A stretch of 7,388 nucleotides of DNA from positions 1-7,388 of the forward strand of contig JAEXJH010000121.1 of NCBI GenBank assembly GCA_023445955.1, read 5' to 3'. A model generated the notes under the pieces. It was not told the DNA's origin. It did no database searches and saw only the letters and a list, made by a program, of their open reading frames with translations. Source of the stretch: Pseudomonadota bacterium (GTDB lineage: Bacteria; Pseudomonadota; Alphaproteobacteria; Caulobacterales; Caulobacteraceae). Numbering within the stretch: position 1 is the first letter of the stretch; every line of letters begins with the position of its first letter. Shown here in pieces: positions 6,347 to 7,388 of this stretch. The translations under genes and the position numbers were made by a program.

Positions 6347-7388
6347 CTACTTCATGCTGCAGGTGGTGACGGCGCGGATGGTGACCTTGACGTCCTCGGC
6401 AGGGCAGGCGGGCGTCGGCTCGACCTTGAAGGTGTCGCCCATGTAGCAGTCGGTCGCGATGCCGATGAAGTTCTTGCCGACGCCGTCGCTGAAGCCGTTC
6501 GAACCGGCGCATTGGGCGCGATAGTGCACGTCGATGCAGGGAACGGCTTCAGGTCTGATCTTCGGCCGCAGGCCGACCAGGTAGTAGCCGCCGGGGCATC
6601 GGCGGGCCTTGAGCGTCGTGCTGCTGGCCATCGCCGCGAGATATTTCTGGATCGCCTCGTCCTTGGCCTGCTTTTCGGCGGCCTGCTCGGCCTTCAGTTG
6701 GTCTGGCGTCTTGCGACCGGTGGTCTTGGGCGCCGCGGGCAGTTCGGGCGTGGCGGCGCGTAGGATCGCTTCCTGCTGGCGCTGATACTTCGCCCGGGCG
6801 GCGTTGGCGATTTCCGCCGGAGTGGTGGGCTCGGCCTTTGCGGTCTGGACTTTCGAGCCATTCGGCGGCGGGCTGGTCTCGCGCGCGATCATGGCGCGCA
6901 CCTCGGTGACGCTGGGCGGGCGGCTGTCGCGCTCGGCCACGCAGCTGTTCTGGGTGATGTTCTGGGGATTGCAGCTGTTGCGCTGGGCGCGCAGGCAGGC
7001 GGCCAGCGGCTCGCGCTGGGCCTCGACCGCTCGGCATTCGGCGCGAAGGATCGACCACTGCGCGTCCCATTGCGCCTGCTCGCCCGCGATCTCTTGCTCC
7101 TTGGCGTCCCAATAGGCGCGGCTGCGATCCTGGCAGGCGCGGTCACAGTCGCTGCTGGTCAGCAGCGGGCGCCAGACATGGGGGCGTTGTGGGATGGCCG
7201 CGCATCGGCTCTCCGAATAGCCGGGCGGCGGCGGCGGCTGGCCGCAGTTGGCGCGAGCGTAGCAGGCCTCGAATTCGCGCATCTTGCTCTGGCAAACCCC
7301 GGGCGACGCCGAGCGGAACTTGGCCGCCTCGACGGCGACCCGCGCCTGCAGCTCGCGTTCGCGGGTGACGGCCGCGAAGCCGTCGGCC
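6347..7388 (-). CDS. Cysteine-rich protein of unknown function (C-terminal part)
   Basis: The reading frame is open from the right window edge to TAG at 6347-6349, so the 5' end is missing; the Met at 7282 is probably internal, because coding-like sequence continues upstream of it. About 346 residues are visible and I do not recognise the family. They hold 16 cysteines: ten in the first part (to about 6940), six in the last 90 residues, none in between. The cysteine-free middle is Ala/Gln/Lys/Glu-rich, with a likely coiled coil (TPDQLKAEQAAEKQAKDEAI) after Pro-rich linkers. The C-terminal block starts at RRCPGGYYLVGL and has Cys in PCIDV, QCAGS, DCYMG, ACPAE and TTCSMK. The even count suggests disulfides and hence an exported protein, but the signal peptide would lie outside the window. 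It converges on the M23 gene with only 16 nt between stops and no clear terminator there. Confidence 0.75.
   Translation of the reverse strand, partial: ADGFAAVTRERELQARVAVEAAKFRSASPGVCQSKMREFEACYARANCGQPPPPPGYSESRCAAIPQRPHVWRPLLTSSDCDRACQDRSRAYWDAKEQEIAGEQAQWDAQWSILRAECRAVEAQREPLAACLRAQRNSCNPQNITQNSCVAERDSRPPSVTEVRAMIARETSPPPNGSKVQTAKAEPTTPAEIANAARAKYQRQQEAILRAATPELPAAPKTTGRKTPDQLKAEQAAEKQAKDEAIQKYLAAMASSTTLKARRCPGGYYLVGLRPKIRPEAVPCIDVHYRAQCAGSNGFSDGVGKNFIGIATDCYMGDTFKVEPTPACPAEDVKVTIRAVTTCSMK

Noticed and set aside
6804..7115. Plus-strand open frame opposite the Cys-rich gene
   Set aside because: It has no supporting domain or ribosome site and overlaps a longer minus-strand frame with coherent cysteine spacing.

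Overview
The window is high-GC alphaproteobacterial chromosome, most likely Caulobacter or a close relative. The basis is codon use, an acrA-acrB-nodT efflux operon set divergently from a TetR-family gene (the arrangement described for tipR in Caulobacter crescentus), and a Caulobacter-style housekeeping promoter (TTGACT -35, CCTATGTC -10). The genus is inferred from these features and not from a database match.

Layout. Positions 1-4569, minus strand: a tripartite RND efflux operon transcribed leftward. The order is acrA (periplasmic adaptor lipoprotein), acrB (inner-membrane proton-driven pump) and nodT (outer-membrane channel lipoprotein, cut by the left window edge). The genes are 12 and 2 nt apart. 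Positions 4570-4756: the control region, with a strong acrA promoter, a perfect 22-bp palindrome sitting at about +4 to +25 of that promoter, and a hairpin in the acrA leader. Positions 4757-5353, plus strand: a TetR-family regulator, probably TipR, which would bind the palindrome and repress the pump until a drug-like ligand releases it. Positions 5354-5643: an intergenic region holding two inverted copies of a dispersed palindromic repeat, then three smaller inverted repeats leading into the next gene. Positions 5644-6330, plus strand: a secreted protein with an M23/LytM fold. It keeps the zinc ligands but has Tyr where the usual catalytic His lies, as in the LECT2 branch. Positions 6347-7388, minus strand: the C-terminal part of a cysteine-rich protein of unknown function, convergent with the M23 gene and running off the right edge.

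How it fits together. The left 5.35 kb is one regulated drug-efflux module: repressor, operator, promoter and all three structural parts. The right 2 kb looks like unrelated cell-envelope genes. No mobile element, CRISPR array, tRNA or rRNA was seen. The least ordinary items are the LECT2-like M23 protein, the 16-cysteine unknown protein, and the compact arrangement of palindromes upstream of both acrA and the M23 gene.
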